NCBI RefSeq assembly: GCF_026151205.1 | Contig: NC_087073.1 | Span: forward strand, 17,193,837-17,257,836 | Direction of reading: 5' to 3' | DNA: 64,000 bases | DNA from: Bolinopsis microptera | Taxonomy: Eukaryota; Ctenophora; Tentaculata; Lobata; Bolinopsidae | Part shown: one piece after another, positions 8,503 through 17,956 of the stretch | Position numbering within the stretch: the first letter of the stretch is position 1 | Layout: every line of letters starts with the position of its first letter | Made by a program: the position numbers and the translations under genes | Notes under the pieces: model-generated | Told to the model about the DNA's origin: nothing | The model's input: only the letters and a program-made list of their open reading frames with translations | Databases searched by the model: none

Positions 8503-8922
8503 TCACGTGACAGAGTTAGTGTTACCACGAGGGTTACTCAACATTTTGTCCCAACCTTTTGATTTGTATGTAAAAACATCAAACCAAAATGACACATGTC
8601 CACACATTTGAGGATTACTCTTGTATTTGATCATCAGATAATAAGATGCAATAAATAGACTTTGAATCGCCAGTACACTATCGACAGTCTCCAATTCTTT
8701 TACAATACCCGTGAAAATGTTCTTCGTATCTGTAAGTAACTCATCAATAGAGGTTCGGTTTCCTGGAATTTTATGAAACAATTGGGCGGCGTATTGCTTA
8801 GTGTAAGCAAGAGAAAAATCCGTTAACTCTCTGAAGACCTTCTCAAATGTTATGTTGTAGCGACTTGGTATCGCATTAACATTACAATACATACGATAAG
8901 CAACATAACTCGGTAAATCCAT
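8503..8922 (-). CDS. Helical protein of unknown function (possible Bcl-2-like fold)
   Basis: 139 residues, mostly amphipathic and hydrophobic helices. The last third (VLAIQSLFIASYYLMIKY, then SFWFDVFTYKSKGWDKML) resembles in spacing the central hydrophobic helix and the W...GGW (BH2) region of Bcl-2 proteins, but the diagnostic NWGR motif is missing. Viral Bcl-2 homologues would suit a DNA virus of animals; here it is only a suggestion. No other family is apparent. The ORF is intact, and no TATA box is seen at the usual distance. Confidence 0.4.
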   Translation of the reverse strand: MDLPSYVAYRMYCNVNAIPSRYNITFEKVFRELTDFSLAYTKQYAAQLFHKIPGNRTSIDELLTDTKNIFTGIVKELETVDSVLAIQSLFIASYYLMIKYKSNPQMCGHVSFWFDVFTYKSKGWDKMLSNPRGNTNSVT

Positions 8923-8966
8923 AATTTTGACACGAAACGTAACTGAACAAAAACGTAAATGAAAGT

Positions 8967-10416
8967 TTATGTCACTTGCGTCGCCAATTTATAAACATCG
9001 AAGCGAACACAAACGATTTTCTCCATTCTCCATACAGTCGAGGGTCTATGAGCCATTGCGTAAGCTCTAGCATCTTCACTTTGCAAGTCATCAAGGATCT
9101 TTTTCATATCTTTTCTATTTTTTACCTTCATTGGTAATTCGTATAGCATTGAATTTTGTGACGGATGAAAGAAACTCAAATCACCTGTGCGATGATTCCT
9201 CAGAATAAAGCCGAAAGCCACGTTGATTTTGTAGGCATTATTACGATTTACATGGTGAGTTGAAAATAGTGTGTGGAAAGTAAAAATCGATAATTTTTTT
9301 ATGAAGGAGCAAATTTTGAAAGTTGAATTGCTATCAGTTCATAAACTTTACATATTTCATTCTTGCCTCTCATTTGATTCTAACTCATAATTTGGTTGAT
9401 TTTTGGCAGTTTTCCAAAAAATCTTAAATTCGTCCTAATGGGGTTCTCAAATCGTGTGCCCTGGAAATCGAGTCTAAAAATCTATATTCTCCTACATTTT
9501 TAAAGCAATCACCCTGAAACTTTCAGGGTATGTTCTAGGGATCATTTAAAAGAGATGAGCCAGACAAAATTTTGAGATATGCATTTTAAAAATTTTTATT
9601 CGATTTTGAAAATCGTCGATCTCAAAAAATCATCAAAAAACAAGGTCCAAGATTTTCAGAATCGAATAAAATTTTTTGAAGGCCTATCTAAAAATTCTGT
9701 CTGGCTCATCTCTTCTAAATGATCCTTAGAACATATACTGAAAGTTTCAGGGTGATTACTCAAAAAATGTAGGAGAAAATAGATTTTTAGACTCGATTTT
9801 CAGGGCACGCGATCAAAAATCGCTCGCGCAATACAATTACCACACATGCGCTGACCTTCGACCGGCAATAATTTCGGCTAGGAACGATATTTTTCCACGG
9901 CATCAAAAGAATCTGATAGGTATTACTCCCTTCTATCAGAAACAACTAACTAAAAAGTCGATTTGGAGAAAATTTCCATGAAGACCCCCCTGCCCCCATA
10001 ATACAGTCAAGTCGGCTATAGACAATTGTCTTACACGTTATCAATATGTCCTAGCTAATAAAGGACGATGGGTTGAGCAAATTATTAATTATTAAGTATT
10101 TTAATTGTATTATCATAAAAAGTATATATTTTCATTACCTAAATATGCAAAAATTAAGTGGAAATTTCATTTGTCAAAAAAATTAGAGCCATTTACTTTC
10201 CACACACTATTTTCAACTCACCCTGTAATTCCATATCAATTTCTGAAATATATTCTTTAGCTTTATTCCGTGAGTAATCGCAGTGACGAGAAAATGGTAC
10301 ACCGTTCTAAGACGACCTTTATTAGTAACTCTTGTACGAATTGTCTGGTAATGTTTTTTGTAGATAGACTTGTATTCATCCTCAACATCGAGATTAATTT
10401 CGCTGGGGAAGTCCAT
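8967..10416 (-). pseudogene. Polinton-associated conserved protein, split by a MITE
   Basis: Two minus-strand pieces flank the 9251-10225 transposon. The upstream piece (10213-10416) starts MDFPSEINLDVEDEY and contains YQTIRTRV and TVYHFLV. The downstream piece (8967 to about 9250) contains AYKINVAFGFILRN, then FFHPSQNSML and RPSTVWRMEKI. From memory of family patterns, both belong to one conserved region found in animal Polinton proteins, in the order seen here. I infer a single gene broken by insertion. The open frame of the downstream piece runs back to near the transposon end. Function unknown, perhaps linked to replication. Confidence 0.55.
9251..10225. mobile_element. 975-bp Tc1/mariner-like MITE inserted in the Polinton
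   Basis: Terminal inverted repeats of about 32 bp: the left end begins CATGGTGAGTTG and the right end is the complement of CAGGGTGAGTTG, one mismatch in the first twelve. TA flanks both ends (9249-9250 and 10226-10227), as in Tc1/mariner insertions. A second, longer inverted repeat lies inside (about 9454-9575 against 9685-9815), so the element can fold into a long hairpin. There is no transposase ORF. It interrupts a Polinton gene and so arrived after integration. Confidence 0.85.
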
Positions 10417-10542
10417 TGTTTAATAGGTTAATGAGAGTCGTCCTTTGTGTCGCTCCTTAAGTAGGTCATACTATCAAGTATGAAGTAGGTTACTTTGTGT
10501 AATTTGATTTGGACGCCTGTTCAATTATATAATTTAATATGT

Positions 10543-11343
10543 CTAGCTTATTAAGAAATGGATGACTACCGGATCGTCAAAACCTATCACAAGACCGTCA
10601 ACCGTCTGAAAATAAAAACTTATCTGCATCAATTCATCAACCGCAAATTCGTGAAATTCGCCTTGGGAATTACTAAAGTAATTCCCATCACGTGACATAT
10701 TTATCACATCTAGTATTTGTCTTTTACTTCTTCCAATATATATGGGTCTGATAGCATCACAAAACAAGTACACAGCTTGAGTACTATTTAATTCGTTTTC
10801 AGTGTCCTGTTGAGTACTAGATGAATAAGGTATATGAGGTATATACGCAAGTCTTTTATCATTAGAACGATTTTCTCTCTTCACAAATAATGAGAATACA
10901 CTCTGCGACGATTGGTCTGGCACAATCTTCAGACCGCTTTCGCCGTAATATATGGCTGTATAAGGTACAGAAACGAATCTTGGTTTGCTGTAGTTGACTA
11001 TTTCAACATCTTGTGACTCGCTGTCGATAATGTAAGTTTGTGAGTTGTTAAAATCTAGAGAATCGTAGAGCTCACACAAAACTGTATACATTGTTTTCAA
11101 TATGTCTTCAGACCAATACCAGTTCTCTGGTGGTAGAGAAAGAGTATGAATATTTCCTGTAACATCTTTGACAGAAAATGTATATCGGATAGGTTGGTTC
11201 TGTGGAATCGGAAAGTTCACAGATTTTAGTCGAATAGATTTCCCCTGAACAGACAAGGGTCGATCAAACATGGTTTTTATTATTTTCCCTCGTCCAGAAA
11301 CAATTAAACTTGTTTTTATTTCATCCATTGTAGATTTGATCAT
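10543..11343 (-). CDS. Second penton-like protein
   Basis: 266 residues. The closing segment (ISFYFQTVDGLVIGFDDPVVIHFLI) has the same layout as the C-terminal strands of the penton-like protein at 4015-4794. The N-terminal half has strand-rich text with PENWYWSEDILKTM, and AVYLFCDAIRPIYIG resembles the family's Y...D.v.P..vG strand. I infer a divergent paralogue, possibly a fibre-bearing or alternative vertex protein. It is separated from the main structural block by about 6 kb. A TATAAAA box lies 53 nt upstream. The frame is intact. Without a profile search the assignment is tentative. Confidence 0.55.
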   Translation of the reverse strand: MIKSTMDEIKTSLIVSGRGKIIKTMFDRPLSVQGKSIRLKSVNFPIPQNQPIRYTFSVKDVTGNIHTLSLPPENWYWSEDILKTMYTVLCELYDSLDFNNSQTYIIDSESQDVEIVNYSKPRFVSVPYTAIYYGESGLKIVPDQSSQSVFSLFVKRENRSNDKRLAYIPHIPYSSSTQQDTENELNSTQAVYLFCDAIRPIYIGRSKRQILDVINMSRDGNYFSNSQGEFHEFAVDELMQISFYFQTVDGLVIGFDDPVVIHFLIS

Positions 11344-11395
11344 GATGATGATGTCACACGCGATATGGAACTAAACTATGAGATAGCAGGAACGC

Positions 11396-11402
11396 TTTTA
11401 TA
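11396..11402 (-). promoter_or_regulatory. TATA box upstream of the second penton-like gene
   Basis: Minus-strand TATAAAA, 53 nt before the ATG at 11343. Confidence 0.5.
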
Positions 11403-11475
11403 GAATAACTGAGAGAAAAAATGTGAAGTTTCTCATTAAACAAGAGACGTTGCTTCTAGCTGGTAGGTAACTCAT

Positions 11476-12060
11476 TTAGCATTCAGGTGCGCTTGCAGCT
11501 TGCAACTGGCTGATCCTTTGTTTAATATCCTGTAAATGGAATTGTCTATTCTGAAAAGTACGGTCACCAATAACATCAACAGTTTCTTGATTGGTGTTTT
11601 TGCAGTGAGGTGCGTGCAGTCGACCCGATTCGGGAATCAGAATTGGATTATTTCTCCTACAATAAGGTAGTTCGTATACACTGCTTTCGATTTCAAGTAT
11701 TCTTATACGAACTCTTTTGGGTTTCTTCTTTGTGTACAGATTCTTTAAAACTTTTTTGGTTGGTGTCTCTTTAGTGTAGTCTTTATAGTTGTTTTCTGAT
11801 TTAAACCATGGGTTATTCGTTCTTAGATCAAGTTTAAATATTCGCTCTAGAGTAACAACGAATTCGAATTTTTGTAAATTGTTGCCAAATTTAACATGTT
11901 TAAGTTGAGTGGATATTTCAGAGGCGTGACAGGATGAGTTAACTCTGTCGGTAGAGAAGGTTTTTGGTATTTGTAAATCCAATGAGAAGAAAATATTTTC
12001 GACTTCGTCAACTGCTAATGGTTCAGAATTTTCTATTTCCGAAAAGTATGTTGTAGACAT
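11476..12060 (-). CDS. Polinton-block protein of unknown function
   Basis: 194 residues. The N-terminus is acidic (EIENSEPLAVDEVENIFF), the middle very basic (TKKKPKRVRIRILEI), and a few Cys/His lie near residues 150-170 (RLHAPHCKN). I recognise no domain. It is the last ORF of the minus-strand block and the closest to the putative Pol III RNA gene. The order acidic, basic, Cys/His could suit a regulatory or nucleic-acid-binding protein; this is speculation. A weak TATTTAAG lies about 55 nt upstream. Confidence 0.5.
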   Translation of the reverse strand: MSTTYFSEIENSEPLAVDEVENIFFSLDLQIPKTFSTDRVNSSCHASEISTQLKHVKFGNNLQKFEFVVTLERIFKLDLRTNNPWFKSENNYKDYTKETPTKKVLKNLYTKKKPKRVRIRILEIESSVYELPYCRRNNPILIPESGRLHAPHCKNTNQETVDVIGDRTFQNRQFHLQDIKQRISQLQAASAPEC

Positions 12061-12161
12061 AATATGGTGAAGGTTTGTGGTTACGTTTTAATATGATTAA
12101 ACTATTGTAGTTTCTTAAATACCTGTAACCGATTAACGTTAGTTATAACGGTTATCGTAAC

Positions 12162-12266
12162 AAAAGCAGTCCTTCGGGGAAGTAGACCAGGCGGGATTCG
12201 AACCCACATGTTCCCGCAGAGGAAAGTTACCGTTAACTCACTAGTCTGAGGCCCCAACCGGACTGC
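12162..12266 (-). ncRNA. Probable RNA polymerase III small RNA with tRNA-like core
   Basis: Read on the minus strand. A terminal stem GCAGTCC (12266-12260) pairs with GGACTGC (12172-12166), followed at once by TTTT (12165-12162), a Pol III terminator. Inside, GGGG near the 5' end can pair with CCCC near the 3' end. A 64-nt core (12184-12247) then pairs AGACTAG with CTGGTCT as an acceptor-like stem. The core contains a T-arm with loop TTCGAAT, which is also a perfect B box (GGTTCGAATCC), and an A-box-like TAGTGAGTTAACGG. It is too short and has the wrong anticodon arm for a normal tRNA. The layout recalls adenovirus VA RNAs. Transcription is inferred. Confidence 0.6.
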
Positions 12267-12317
12267 TGCATAATCACAATTACGAGTGTACTTATGACAT
12301 TCAAAGTTATCGCGAAA

Positions 12318-12451
12318 GTCACGTGATTGTTTCCTACATCAGCTGACCTCTGACTCTATATAAACCGACATTACACAGCAAGGCGAGTCACGCGACCGTT
12401 TCCCTACGTCAGCTGACCTCTGGCTCTATATAAATCAACATTACACATCAA
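12318..12451 (+). promoter_or_regulatory. Tandem duplicated segment with two TATA boxes
   Basis: Two copies of about 65 bp (12318-12382 and 12387-12451) share TCAGCTGACCTCTG followed by CTCTATATAAA. Both boxes point right, away from the viral block. CACGTGA and CAGCTGA E-box-like sites are nearby. No ORF follows to the right, so the target is unknown. Confidence 0.5.
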
Positions 12452-12785
12452 GTTATAAGCAATCCACGCGATCAACTTTAACCAATCAGAAGACATACAG
12501 CCGCGTGATATGACGCTGAAAACCAATCAAATGGTAGTATTTTGACTCATGTGACAACTGTGCAGAATAAATAGGATATCGATATTGTACAGCACCCAGA
12601 TCACTACTTACAGTGGTGTCAAAATTACCCGCGCTTTTGTCCTCATATGCGACGTGTGTAGCCTTTCAGACATTGATTGCGTAAACGAGGTGTCGTACGT
12701 CACCTCAAGGGTGACAGGGGGCTGACCATGCCCGAACCTAATTGATCATTGATTGGGTCTGAGGTTACGTGATTATGAGCAAAGC

Positions 12786-12880
12786 AACGAACTGGCAACA
12801 AACTAGCAACAAACTGGCAACAAACTGGCAACAAACTGGCAAAAACTGGCAAAAACAAACAAACTAGCAAGAATGCTAGT
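12786..12880. repeat. 12-bp tandem repeat (CAACAAACTGGC)
   Basis: About seven imperfect copies of a 12-bp unit; no coding meaning. Confidence 0.8.
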
Positions 12881-12915
12881 TTGCGCGGCGTGTCGAAGCG
12901 GCGAAGTCCTCCAAG

Positions 12916-13360
12916 GTCACAGGGGGAGCTGAAACCAGGTTTTCGATCAAACTTGTCATACGTTGTATGACCCGCCGCGCACGAGTGCGCGGCTCCCCCT
13001 GTATCGCCGAAACTCTACAGTGAAGCAACCGTGGGGGTCACCACGTGATACAAGTTCAAACGCTGCCATGTGTAGTCAAATGTCGCCAACAGTTGCTAGC
13101 TCGTCCAATGAAATCGCTGCATTATGGAAGTCAAGCTCCGCACATGAATATATGTAATTCAATTATGCATACTGACTTGCAAAATGCAGCGATCTCGATT
13201 TCATTGGACGAGAGCAACTGTTGGCGACGTTTGACTACAAATGGCAGCGTTTGATCGAAAACCTGGTTTCAGCCCCCTCCCCTGTGAGGTCGCTTCACTA
13301 TCGGTCTTACGACAAAGGGGAGCCGCGCACTCGTGCGCGGCGGGTCATACATGACAACTT
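12916..13360. repeat. Nested foldback with GC-rich palindromes
   Basis: Outer arms 12916-12952 and 13249-13288 and inner arms 13056-13122 and 13183-13252 are inverted copies with few mismatches. A segment carrying a GTCATAC...GTATGAC palindrome and a GC-rich hairpin (GCCGCGCACGAGTGCGCGGC) sits inside the left arm. The same segment is inverted just beyond the right arm (13296-13360). No ORF. Confidence 0.75.
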
Positions 13361-14357
13361 GTAGCGCGATGCGTTACTGTGCTAGATCGGCGAGATGCGC
13401 TACTGTGCCGCGCCGAGCTGCCATGAATTGACATCGTCAATTAAATGACAACGTATGACAATATTTAATTGTCATATCTTCGGTTCCATTGAATGAGATC
13501 ATTCAATTTGACGGATGTTACTCGTCTAAATTTCTTCGAAGAAGCGCTGAGCGCGCGCCGCTTTCTTCTCGAAATGCTCGATGGCAAGTGCTACGAAGTA
13601 GCGCGCGCCGGGCCAGACCATTAAGTTTAACAATGGTCAGGATCATTTTGAAAATTTGTGAAGAGCTTCCATGCAGTAGGCTTTCACAACTAGGTCCAAA
13701 TTTGGTGGTCCGCGGTGGATATCGGAATTGATATAGTAATGAAAATGGGGCAAAATACGTGGCTTTTTAGCTGTAACATAATTTTTGATGGTTGGATATG
13801 CTCTAAATTTTGTGGACAGTTTCATTGTAAGCTTACAAATTTTTGTTGAAATTGGATCAAGGGAAAGGTTACTCAATACGCAGTTTGCTTTAATGTTTAA
13901 GACTTTTGTGCTGGCCGAAATTAGCGCTCAAAACCTTGTCATACGTTGTATGACCCGCCGCCCACGAGTGCGCGGCTCCAGCTCCCCTAGCTGTATTATA
14001 TCGTAAGAAGTTTCACTTCACATTTAGTGAAACGACTGTGAGGGTCACCACGTGATACAAAAAAGAACCATCCTACAGTCGGCACGCGCTGCTCACTCAT
14101 CACTGTCGATGGCGCACTACCTTTAAAAAATGTATCAAAGCCAAATCTAAGTCAAAAGATTTTCTACTCGTACATTTATGATAGACATCCGAACTTTATC
14201 TGTTATCAATAAAACTGTGAAACCTATTGTATCATGTATTAAAACTTTAAAACAGCGACACAAAACTTTTTAAATTAGTAAAAAGTGTTGCAAACTGAGC
14301 CAGTTGATTCCCGGTTCAATATCCGAAAGAATTACGCATCCAGATTGCAGATTGGGA
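13361..14357. other. No gene; third copy of the palindromic module
   Basis: 13934-14060 repeats the module found at 12953-13055, again with CTTGTCATACGTTGTATGAC and the shared site GGGTCACCACGTGATACAA, but with a different middle. The remainder shows only short incidental frames. Confidence 0.6.
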
Positions 14358-14457
14358 TTACCTGGGGACCCCATGAGCCCAGGCTATAATGTATAATGTT
14401 TATTATAAACATATTGAGATTAGGCGGAATGACAGACTGATCAGCGCCACCCAGTAA
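14358..14457. mobile_element. 100-bp MITE, copy 1
   Basis: Begins TTACCTGGGG and ends CCCAGTAA. It is flanked by GATTGGGA and GACTGGGA (7 of 8 identical), a likely target duplication. A second copy is at 18212-18309. Confidence 0.7.
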
Positions 14458-15096
14458 GACTGGGACCCGGGCACTTACTAGTACAATCAAAGTCTTAGCA
14501 ACTTTAGCAAAATACAGTTATTTTTAATCTTCAAACTTTAGCTTCAATTCAAATTTTTGTTTCAATTCAACAATTCAACCTTCTTCATTTTTTGTTTCTT
14601 TCTTTTCCAAAATTTTTGTAAAATTGTAACGCTAGAAATCTAAGTCTATTTACTTGAATGTTTAAACAATACAGATAGATTTTTTTTATTAAATACTTTT
14701 CAAATTTTACAGAGTACAGCAATAGATGAATATAAAATAGAATCGTTCAAAATATCGCCCCCATCTGTAAAATATGATGGGCACCCAAACACGGTAAACA
14801 CATAGTGAACTATGTCCGCAGTAACTTGGACCCATTACATCGAATTAATCTAAATCCAAAAATTTATGAAAAACTATTTAATAACAAACAAATCCATGAT
14901 GAATAACTGTGGATATAGAGTCAAAATTGGTATTTCAATACGTCAAATTCCAGATACATTAGATACAGGTCTAATATGGTCATTAATGTGTTAGAAGGTG
15001 TGCGGGTGAAGTGTGATATGATGTTGAAAGTATAGGAAGGAAGATAAAAAAATTAATAAAACAAAAAATAATAATATGGGGAGCAAAGAGACTAGG
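14458..15096. other. AT-rich non-coding
   Basis: No gene, tandem repeat or inverted repeat of note. Confidence 0.5.
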
Positions 15097-15600
15097 CTAG
15101 ACTGTTGTTTCACTATCTAATAAACATTTCCATAGATGCTTAGTGACCTCAGCTTTGAAAAGACTAGTAGACACAATCTGTCTTACCTGTAAAGGGAGTC
15201 CATTCCACAGTATATGGGTTCTGTAGAAAAATGATTTTGACAGTGGGCTATTTGAGGTACATATGGTGTGTGAATTTTGACTTAACTTAGGTAAAATTAA
15301 TGACACAATAGACAGACTGTCGAGGTGGCAACGTCTTAGTCGAGAAGTGCCCTGATATAAAGAGAGATAGTGACTAAACAAGTAAGGGATATTGGTCTAT
15401 AGTTTTCAACCTCACTTTTCTTACCTTTCTTAAATATTGGGACAACATTTGCAAGTTTCCATTCTTGTGGAATGTAGCCGCTGTTGTAGGATCAACGAAA
15501 AATGCATGTTAGAGGGTAAGCTAAACCTACGGAAAAATTTTTTAGAATTTTACCGTGTATGCCATCTGGTCCCTGGGCTTTATTTGAATTAATAAAAATG
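15097..15600 (-). mobile_element. Non-LTR retrotransposon fragment with deleted palm domain
   Basis: Minus-strand pieces include GPDGIHGKILK (about 15545-15595), then EWKLANVVPIFKKGKKS and YRPISLT (about 15390-15480). These run directly into the far C-terminal segment (15097-15381: SFFYRTHILWNGLP...). The fingers of the reverse transcriptase are thus fused to the extreme C-terminus; the FADD-containing palm is missing. Stops and frame changes occur. CR1/L2/Jockey-like by pattern. Confidence 0.75.
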
Positions 15601-16148
15601 ATGACTAGTTACTTATAATTAATTATATTAATTAAGAGTGAGTGGCCTTGAAGGTCCCCTTGGACCTTCAGAGGTTAATCACTCCCCAGTTCAGTATGTA
15701 ATACGCCAAGGACTGTAAAAGATCAGAGACTGCTAGTAAGGGCGGTCTCTAGGTATGATTCAGGGTTGGACAAGTGAGACTCGTAGTTATGTTTAATGAA
15801 TTATTATAAGGAAGAAGTACAACACAATTACATGATCAAAGCCTCTCCTTCTGGAGAGTTACTACAAATTTGTTCCTAGAGGCTGTCCAGTTAAGACTAT
15901 GTCTCTCCCCGAAGGAAGAGCCAAACAATCTTAGAACAGGTAGAGTAGTAGAACTATTAGTCAATACAAACTCAAACCCGACTGGACACTTATGAACTCA
16001 AAATCGCTTCTTTAAATATGAAATCTTTGACTCCCTTGACCCTCTTGACTCCCTTTATTATCAAACATGTCAATCTTACAAATGTCAACAATCCTAAAAT
16101 AATTTAGAACCGAAATGTGATCCTTTGTAAGATTATATGTCCCAAAAG
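15601..16148. other. Non-coding between two retrotransposon fragments
   Basis: Contains a small hairpin around 15648-15675 (AAGGTCC...GGACCTT) and a pyrimidine-rich tract, GACTCCCTTGACCCTC (16027-16056), repeated beyond the next fragment. Confidence 0.5.
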
Positions 16149-16969
16149 TCAAATTGACTTGTACTCAAGTATAAAGTCGAACAATTTACTCCAATAACCA
16201 CGGTCACTAGCAAGTTCTCTCAAATGAAGAATATCATCATACGACTCAAGCAAGATGAAACGCTTCCAGAGGTCAACCTTCAGGTGGTGTAGGAGGTTAC
16301 GTCTGTGAGCCCCGAGTCTACCAACTTCACTACACATCTCGACAGCAAAACACAGCGCAGCTTGAGCTGGTGATCTTTCATCGCTCCTCAGTATGTGTCC
16401 TAGCATCTTCCACCTAGATAACTCAGCACGCTCAGACATAGGGGTAGAGTTACTCTGTTTGTAGAGGGTATCTTTGGACATCATACTGCGTGGCCAGCTG
16501 ACATTCATGATCTTTCTGAGGTGGTTACGGTGACATGCATCTAGTTTGTCCCAGTACGATTTGGGCATTCCCAGCAACTAGAGTTATACATGAGGATAGA
16601 TACTACTTGGGCCTCATAGACCTTCAGCTTCTTCTGTAGGGGGATCTTACTCTGGCACCAGACCTTCTTGAAGTTCTGGAATGCTACATTGGCTAACATG
16701 ATTCTTCTGGTGACATCTTTCCTACTTTCTAGCAGAGAACCCAATAACTTGCTACTGCACCATTCATCATTCATTCTAAGGGGTTTACCATCATCCATGA
16801 CCTCATCTTTCCCAGCTATGTAGACGTGTACAAACTCTGTCTTTGATTCATTAATATTCAGATTCCACTCTTTGAACACCTTAGTAGCGATAGGGAGGAG
16901 GGCTTCTAGAGCATCTTTGTCTTCACCAAGATAGTCGATGTCATCAGAGTAGGCATCTTCTTCAGGCAT
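16149..16969 (-). mobile_element. Non-LTR retrotransposon fragment (reverse transcriptase C-terminal half)
   Basis: Two minus-strand frames. 16541-16969 holds the palm motif as AYSDDIDYL (usual YADD), then ESKTEFVHVY, LGSLLESRKDVTRR and YEAQVVSILMYN. 16149-16577 continues with LDACHRNHLRKIMN, RWKMLGHILR and a Gly/Arg-rich segment. They join by a frameshift near 16560. The fragment at 54330-55040 belongs to the same family. Short pyrimidine-rich repeats flank it. Inactive. Confidence 0.8.
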
Positions 16970-16991
16970 GCCACTAGGGCTTATAGGAGGG

Positions 16992-17031
16992 GTTGACTCC
17001 CTTGACCCTCTTGACCCTCTTGACTCCCTCA
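16992..17031. repeat. Pyrimidine-rich direct repeat flanking the retrotransposon fragment
   Basis: The motif TTGACTCCCTTGACCCTCTT occurs here and at 16026-16056, on both sides of the 16149-16969 fragment. Confidence 0.6.
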
Positions 17032-17362
17032 GTAATCTTTGGAGTATAAGCTCCTGGTGTCAGGTTATTACATTGTGCGTTAAATCATCTGGTTGTCATG
17101 CCAACTTTAGCAAAAGGGCATCCTCGCGTTTGAGAGATTATAGTAAGAACTGTTTCTTACAAAATTACAACTAATAGAAAGTAAATATATACGATGTCGC
17201 AAAATTAACCTTTGTCAAGGATGTTGCAAAATTCACCTTTGTCAAGGATTCTTTTGTTATATATTAGGATACTTTAAATTTTCTTTGTAGTATCAAAAAA
17301 AACAGCAAAATCATTAAAAGTAGATCACTAAGCAAATTGCAGCGTGACAGTGCGTATTCAGT

Positions 17363-17939
17363 ATTATATCCACCAGCGTGCGCTTTTTCGCATAGCGGGC
17401 TCTCACCAGCCCGCTGTAAAAGGGCCCGATATCTTTACAGCCCGCTCATGATATAGCCCGTTAACAAGTGACATTTAATTTGACCAGTAGCAATATAGCC
17501 CGGAGTTCTCTAAAATATTTTCAGTTTCTGTATCGTCTCCTTGTGAAATTCCTTATTACACTGACTATATATACATTTTATTTTTGTGTCCGGTAGGGTC
17601 ATGCAGCTCGTGAGCAGATGACATGATACTTTGATTTATATCAAAGTTATTATAACACACTACATAATACACATCAGCACTATAATCGGTCACCCTATAT
17701 TATTGATATTCATCGTCACTGACATTACATTCATTATTCCCACGGCCCAGGAATGCAGTGCATCTCCAGCCCCTAAATACGACACACCCCTTTATGATTG
17801 GCTTACATTGAACAAGTGACGTGTTACCATGGTTACAACAATTAGTGGTGACCTTTTCTAGAGTTGACTTTTATACAAGCTCCATTGTTTATTTATAAAA
17901 TTATATATTAACTGTAATACGCCCGCTGGTGGATATAAT
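17363..17939. mobile_element. 577-bp MITE
   Basis: Inverted ends ATTATATCCACCAGCG (left) and its complement (17924-17939). Just inside the left end are several copies of AGCCCGCT/AGCGGGCT able to form hairpins (17395-17460). No transposase, and no clear target duplication. Confidence 0.65.
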
Positions 17940-17956
17940 CCACATCACCTCGACCT

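Noticed and set aside
12184-12247. An ordinary host tRNA gene
   Set aside because: Acceptor-like and T arms are fine, but the core is only 64 nt and the anticodon arm is irregular. The longer outer stem and terminator fit a different RNA better.
12124-12612. A solo LTR or 5' LTR: TGTAAC at the left, TTACA at the right, TATA boxes, AATAAA and a TGGTGTC that could be a primer-binding site
   Set aside because: No target duplication, no gag or pol to the right, no second LTR, and the Pol III gene inside points the other way. It remains possible but unsupported.
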